Shown here piece after piece: positions 60,225 to 64,000 of a DNA stretch of 64,000 nt. How positions within the stretch are numbered: the first letter of the stretch is position 1; each line of letters begins with the position of its first letter. The stretch is taken from positions 248,001 through 312,000 of the forward strand of contig NZ_JAEKJZ010000006.1 in NCBI RefSeq assembly GCF_017309185.1, written 5' to 3'. The DNA comes from Roseibium aggregatum. Lineage in GTDB: Bacteria > Pseudomonadota > Alphaproteobacteria > Rhizobiales > Stappiaceae. Made by a program: the position numbers and the translations under genes. The notes below the pieces were generated by a model. The model saw only the letters and a program-made list of their open reading frames with translations. It was not told the origin of the DNA and did no database searches.

Positions 60225-61628
60225 TTATAGCAGTGCGTAGGCCAGAACCCAGAAGGTGACCAGCGCGCCGGCGATCGGTAGGTAAAGGCCGTTCCATCTC
60301 AGCGCGACATGACGGGCGCTGACGCCCGCGAAAGACCCGGTGACGACGGACATCGCGGTGAACGGCGAGGAGATGCCGCTGAGCGCCCAGCCGCCGGTCG
60401 TCGCCAGCAGCAGGTCGGTTGGTTCGAGGCCGATGTCGCGTGCCGGAGGCAGAAGCGGCGCGAGCAGGGAGATCGCCAGGAGCGGGTTCATTCCGAGTTG
60501 CCCCATGGCGGGAATGATCCAGATAACGAACACCAGCAGCAACGCGGGCGGCAGCAGATGCAGATCTATGCCCGCCGTGGCGACCAGCGGATCGACCAGC
60601 GCGCCCCCGACGATGCCTATGAAGCCCGCCATCGTCAGAAGGACGACTTGAGATTGCAGCACCGGCAGCTCCGTTCGGGCAAAGTCCAGGCTTCGCCGCG
60701 CCATGGCCTTTGCAGGAGCGGTATCCTTGTTCTGAAGGCCGATCCAGGCGATGGAAATCAGGGGAACGACCACGATCACGATCCCCGGTACCCGGATGCC
60801 CGAACCGAGATGAATCGCAAAGACGAGGCTGCCCATGATCACGAGCAGCAACAGGAGCGGGCCGAGGGTCCGCACGGAGCCCGCCGGTTGTTGAGGCCGG
60901 CCGGTCCGGGGGCGTGAAAGCTTCGGCTTGAAGATCGTATCCAGCAGCCAGCCGCTGCCCGCCAGCAAGAGGCCGGTGACGAAGCACGGCAGGACCGCGT
61001 CCGTCCAGGAAACGCCGGCAATCAGCACGCTGGAGAAGGTGAATGCGAAGGAGAGCGGCGACCACGGCAGGGTCGAAACGAAGGCTCTCTCGATGGCAAG
61101 CAGCATGCGCCGCGTGCGGTGCTCGCGGATTTCCGGATCTTTTTCTTCCTTCGCGCTGGCAACCGCAAGGTTGCCGAGAAGTGCAATGGCGCCGTAATTG
61201 AGGAGCAGGCTGAAAAGCTGTCCCCCGACCGTCAGGGCGGCATAGCGCCGTCCCGGTGGCTGTCCGGCGAGATAACGGCCGCAGTCGACGATCGCGGGGG
61301 AACTGGCCGCGGCGTTTCCCAGGGTCGACAGGGCGCAGAAGAAAGCGGCCACGAATTCCGCCGTCACCAGCGCGCGGTCAAGGACGTCCGGCCAGTCCTG
61401 CCGCGTCAGGACCACAGCGCCGCTTAAGCCAAGGGCGACGATCACGAAAACCTTCCGTCCCCAGCGCACGCGCGGGACCGTAACGGCGATGGCCGCCAGA
61501 AAGACCGCATGCGCGCACAGGTGAAGCGGATAGGTGTCGAAACCCCATTCCCGGGTCGCCGCGATCAGGGTGATCAGGCAAAGCAGCAGTCCGACAATCG
61601 CATTCACCGAAGACGTCTTGCGCTCCAC
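60225..61628 (-). CDS. Multi-pass membrane permease of unknown substrate
   Basis: 467 residues with about eleven to twelve helices. The pattern of paired hydrophobic segments with VIWIIPAMGQLGMNPLLAISLLAP and GWALSGISSPFTAMSVVTGS in two repeat-like parts resembles ion-transporter-superfamily (TRAP DctM, citrate or C4-dicarboxylate type) permeases, but no specific family is secure. It lies downstream of pqqE, separated by 238 bp. It might transport a PQQ-dehydrogenase product; this is a guess. Confidence 0.75.
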   Translation of the reverse strand: MERKTSSVNAIVGLLLCLITLIAATREWGFDTYPLHLCAHAVFLAAIAVTVPRVRWGRKVFVIVALGLSGAVVLTRQDWPDVLDRALVTAEFVAAFFCALSTLGNAAASSPAIVDCGRYLAGQPPGRRYAALTVGGQLFSLLLNYGAIALLGNLAVASAKEEKDPEIREHRTRRMLLAIERAFVSTLPWSPLSFAFTFSSVLIAGVSWTDAVLPCFVTGLLLAGSGWLLDTIFKPKLSRPRTGRPQQPAGSVRTLGPLLLLLVIMGSLVFAIHLGSGIRVPGIVIVVVPLISIAWIGLQNKDTAPAKAMARRSLDFARTELPVLQSQVVLLTMAGFIGIVGGALVDPLVATAGIDLHLLPPALLLVFVIWIIPAMGQLGMNPLLAISLLAPLLPPARDIGLEPTDLLLATTGGWALSGISSPFTAMSVVTGSFAGVSARHVALRWNGLYLPIAGALVTFWVLAYALL

Positions 61629-61866
61629 GTGCCCGCACCCTTGTTGCCCGTCCGGCAGCTGACTGAACGACCGCGGTGAAACGCCGCTCAGTGCGCGGCG
61701 ACGGTTGTTCTGCCTGTCTACCGGCTCGTTGGCATATTGAAAAGACGAATGACCCCAGCAGGAAGGGAATCGGCGAGGGACCTTTTCTTGTCGGTCCGGG
61801 AATACAATAGCTCAATTGCCGATCAAGGGAAGGCCAGCGGCGACCGGGTTTGCAAAAACAGCAGGT

Positions 61867-62964
61867 TCAGGCGTTCTCGGCAAGGATCTTGCCGGCCGAC
61901 AGAACCCGTTTCCGGATCTCTTGCGCCGCCGGCAGTTCGCGCAGGCGGTCGTGGTAGGGAGAGAGCTTGCAGGTCGGATCGGTGGCGGCAGCGTCTCCGG
62001 TCAGGGCGAAGGCCTGGCAGCGGCAGCCGCCGAAGTCGATTTCCTTGCGCTCGCAGGACCGGCACGGTTCGGGCATCCAGTCGTATCCGCGGAACCGGTT
62101 GAAGGCGTCGGACCCTTCCCAGATGTCCTTGAGCGGCTTGTCCGTCACCCTGTCGAATTTCAGCGAGGTGATCGATTGGGCCGCGTGGCAAGGCAGGACA
62201 TGTCCGTCCGGCGTGATCGCGAAGGCATCCTTGCCCCAGCCGCCCATGCAGGGTTTCGGGTAGTCCGCGTAATAGTCCGGCGTGACGAAGTCGATGTTGA
62301 GAATGCCTGTCAGCTCGTCCCTGGTCTTCTCGACATAGTCCACCTGCCGCATGACCGCGTCGTAGTCCGGCAACAGGGCCGAGCGGTTGAGATAGGCCCA
62401 GCCGTAGTATTGGACGTTGGCGATCTCCAGCCGCTCGGCGCCGATTTCAAGCGCGAGCGCGACGAACTCCGGCACCTCTGCGATGTTGAGCTTGTGGATC
62501 GGCGCATTGACGGTCAGGGGCAGGCCCAGTTCGCGCACCCATCGCGCCGCCTGGAGCTTTTTCTCGTGGCCGCCGCGATAGTGTCCGACAAGCTCGGTCG
62601 TTTCGGCTTTCGCGCCCTGGAAACTGATCTGCGCATGCTCCAGCCCCGCGTCGACAAAGGCTTCCAGCCGGTCGCGGGTCAGGGTCACGGCAGCGGTGAT
62701 CAGATTGGTGTAGACGCCGTTTTGCGACAGGCAGGCGATGATCTCTTCAAGATCCCGGCGCAGTGTCGGTTCGCCGCCGGACAGATGAACCTGAAGAATA
62801 CCGAGCCGGGCTGCCTGCTCGAAGGTGTCGATCCAGGTTTCCGTATCGAGTTCCCGGTTCGCCTTCAGGAGTTCGACGGGATTGGAGCAATAGCCGCATT
62901 GCAGAGGGCAGCGGTGTGTCAGCTCCGCCAGAATGCCGAGCGGCGGTCCTACGGGATCGGTCAC
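61867..62964 (-). CDS. pqqE: PQQ biosynthesis protein PqqE (radical SAM)
   Basis: 365 residues from a GTG that overlaps the pqqD stop (GTGA). The radical-SAM cluster CPLQCGYC is at 19-26, HLSGGEPTLRRD follows, and the C-terminal SPASM region has CRSCERKEIDFGGCRCQAF. PqqE links the glutamate and tyrosine side chains of the PqqA peptide, with PqqD as chaperone. Translation is coupled with pqqD. Downstream of it is a 238 bp gap before the permease. Confidence 0.95.
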   Translation of the reverse strand: MTDPVGPPLGILAELTHRCPLQCGYCSNPVELLKANRELDTETWIDTFEQAARLGILQVHLSGGEPTLRRDLEEIIACLSQNGVYTNLITAAVTLTRDRLEAFVDAGLEHAQISFQGAKAETTELVGHYRGGHEKKLQAARWVRELGLPLTVNAPIHKLNIAEVPEFVALALEIGAERLEIANVQYYGWAYLNRSALLPDYDAVMRQVDYVEKTRDELTGILNIDFVTPDYYADYPKPCMGGWGKDAFAITPDGHVLPCHAAQSITSLKFDRVTDKPLKDIWEGSDAFNRFRGYDWMPEPCRSCERKEIDFGGCRCQAFALTGDAAATDPTCKLSPYHDRLRELPAAQEIRKRVLSAGKILAENA

Positions 62965-63281
62965 CTTGCCGCCTCCGCGTCTGCCCGGGAACAGCGGATC
63001 AGCAGCCGGTCGCTCCACTCCTGAACAAAGGCGAGCACATCCGGCGCGATTTGGTCCGCGGGGGCGTCGTAATCCTGCGCAAGATCGGCAACGATTTTCG
63101 AAATCGGTTCGTCACCCGTGCAGCGCTTAAGAATGTCGGCGCTGACCTCGTCCGGCCAGAGCACTTTTTCCGGCGCCAGCACGGCCCATTTGCCGCGCAG
63201 CTCGTTGAAGGTCAGGCGCACATGGGCGGCCAGCGCCGGGCGGCTCGTCGTGTCGACGATATGGCGGCTGCACGGAGGCAC
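62961..63281 (-). CDS. pqqD: PQQ peptide chaperone PqqD
   Basis: About 106 residues from a GTG 4 bp after the pqqC stop. HVRLTFNELRGKWAVLAPEK and LWPDEVSADILKRCTG are typical PqqD. It presents PqqA to PqqE. The exact start is uncertain because the frame is open upstream inside pqqC and no strong Shine-Dalgarno is seen. Its stop overlaps pqqE by 4 bp. Confidence 0.92.
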   Translation of the reverse strand: MPPCSRHIVDTTSRPALAAHVRLTFNELRGKWAVLAPEKVLWPDEVSADILKRCTGDEPISKIVADLAQDYDAPADQIAPDVLAFVQEWSDRLLIRCSRADAEAAR

Positions 63282-63285
63282 CGCC

Positions 63286-64000
63286 CTAATCCGCCGTCGG
63301 TGGAACGAAGGCGCCAGGCGGGATGAACCCGGGTTCCACGTAAGCGTGATAGAGCGCGTCGAGCATGGCCCACAAGAGGTCGCATTTCGAAAGAAGCGCA
63401 TCGACCGCGTCGGCCTGCTTGTCCGGGGTGTCGGCCCACTCCGTCACCAGCGAAAGGGCGTGCTCCGCGTCGCGCGGGGCCTGATGCAGACGTGGCTTGA
63501 AGTAGGCGAGCGTGTCCTCGGTGATATAGTCGTAGCGGGCCAGCATCGCGGGTACCCGCTCGCCGATCGCGACCGGGGAAAACAGCTCCGTCAGCGACGA
63601 GGCAACGGCGGTGAGCAGGGACCCTGACGAAACAAGGTCGATATAGGCACCGACCGCGTAACGGGTGGCCGGCAGGGCGTAGCGCCGCTCCTTGACCATC
63701 GCGACGTCCAGACCCAGTCCTTCGGCCAGTTTCAGCCAGCGCTTGACGCCGCCCTCGTTGTCCTCACCGTCCTCGCCGTCGTGGTCGATGATGCGCTTGC
63801 GCCATTCACGACGGAACACCGCGTCTTCGGAGCGGGACAGGATGATGGCGTCCTTCTTCGGAATGATCGCCTGATAGCAATACCGGTTGAGCGCCCAGGC
63901 CTGCATTTGCGCCTTGGTCAGCTCTCCCGCGTTCATCCGTTTATGAAACGGATGGTGGATGTGATAACGGTCGAAGCCGGCCGTCCGCAGGGCCTCCTCC
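63286..64000 (-). CDS. pqqC: PQQ synthase PqqC (5' end outside window)
   Basis: The frame continues to the window edge, so the 5' end is missing; about 237 residues are seen. The visible start, with the YHIHHPFHKRMNAGELTK segment, matches the conserved N-terminal helix (HPFH). Also seen are QMQAWALNRYCYQ and RIIDHDG. PqqC is a cofactor-free oxidase doing the final eight-electron oxidation and ring closure to PQQ. First visible gene of the pqqC-D-E unit; pqqA and pqqB should lie beyond the edge. Confidence 0.95.
   Translation of the reverse strand, partial: EEALRTAGFDRYHIHHPFHKRMNAGELTKAQMQAWALNRYCYQAIIPKKDAIILSRSEDAVFRREWRKRIIDHDGEDGEDNEGGVKRWLKLAEGLGLDVAMVKERRYALPATRYAVGAYIDLVSSGSLLTAVASSLTELFSPVAIGERVPAMLARYDYITEDTLAYFKPRLHQAPRDAEHALSLVTEWADTPDKQADAVDALLSKCDLLWAMLDALYHAYVEPGFIPPGAFVPPTAD

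Noticed and set aside
1..64000. Search for tRNA, rRNA, CRISPR arrays, transposases, integrases or attachment sites
   Set aside because: None seen by eye: no TTCGA-type T-loop with an acceptor stem, no regularly spaced repeat-spacer arrays and no transposase motifs.

Overview
The window is a 64 kb piece of a GC-rich alphaproteobacterial chromosome. Gene content and order point to the Hyphomicrobiales (Rhizobiales), and I infer a marine member near Roseibium/Labrenzia/Stappia. The supporting signs are a chorismate mutase-hisC-tyrC block, metX-metW and gloB with a neighbouring methyltransferase, the short type of ArgC, a giant NAD-glutamate dehydrogenase, pha and pqq genes, and an AcuI-type acrylyl-CoA reductase. 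Genus is inference only. No rRNA, tRNA, CRISPR array, transposase or prophage is visible.

Layout. 1-2.6 kb: end of a TonB-dependent receptor and a Fes-like periplasmic esterase (siderophore iron). 2.6-10.4 kb: CoA-ester lyase, DMT exporter, GNAT, DUF2125, ChaC-like cyclotransferase, purH, UMF1-type MFS. 10.4-17.6 kb: NAD-GDH, AhpD-like protein, argC, leuD. 17.8-22.4 kb: msrQ with a large hairpin leader, an OmpR-family regulator with a cyclic-nucleotide-binding partner, an L,D-transpeptidase, a small papain-like candidate and a YpfJ-type metallopeptidase. 22.6-26.2 kb: dapF-mtaB-ftsY. 26.2-30.3 kb: an accessory redox module made of an FNR-like box, an octaheme cytochrome of the tetrathionate-reductase family, its cytochrome b partner, a strongly structured putative RNA, a thioredoxin-CcdA fusion and a 24-residue membrane peptide. 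30.4-35.3 kb: CGNR regulator/azoreductase pair, cupin, gloB, methyltransferase and an orphan Imm11-like gene. 35.6-40.7 kb: metXW facing chorismate mutase-hisC-tyrC. 41-48.9 kb: ispA, mtgA, rpmF, yciB, DUF3299, then phbB-phaA and divergent phaR. 49-56 kb: HbpS-like protein, gamma-glutamyltransferase, small hypotheticals, DEDDh exonuclease, spondin-RTX protein, rplT-rpmI. 56.3-64 kb: second azoreductase with LysR, acuI with a GntR/FCD regulator sharing tandem operators, a multi-pass permease, and pqqE-pqqD-pqqC running off the right edge.

Five intergenic copies of a roughly 110 bp composite palindromic repeat lie near 5.4, 17.7, 22.5, 35.5 and 44.3 kb. Most genes are ordinary chromosomal housekeeping genes. 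The least ordinary stretch is 26.2-30.3 kb, where an anaerobic-type cytochrome operon is followed by an apparent multibranched RNA with its own terminator and a thiol-redox membrane fusion protein.
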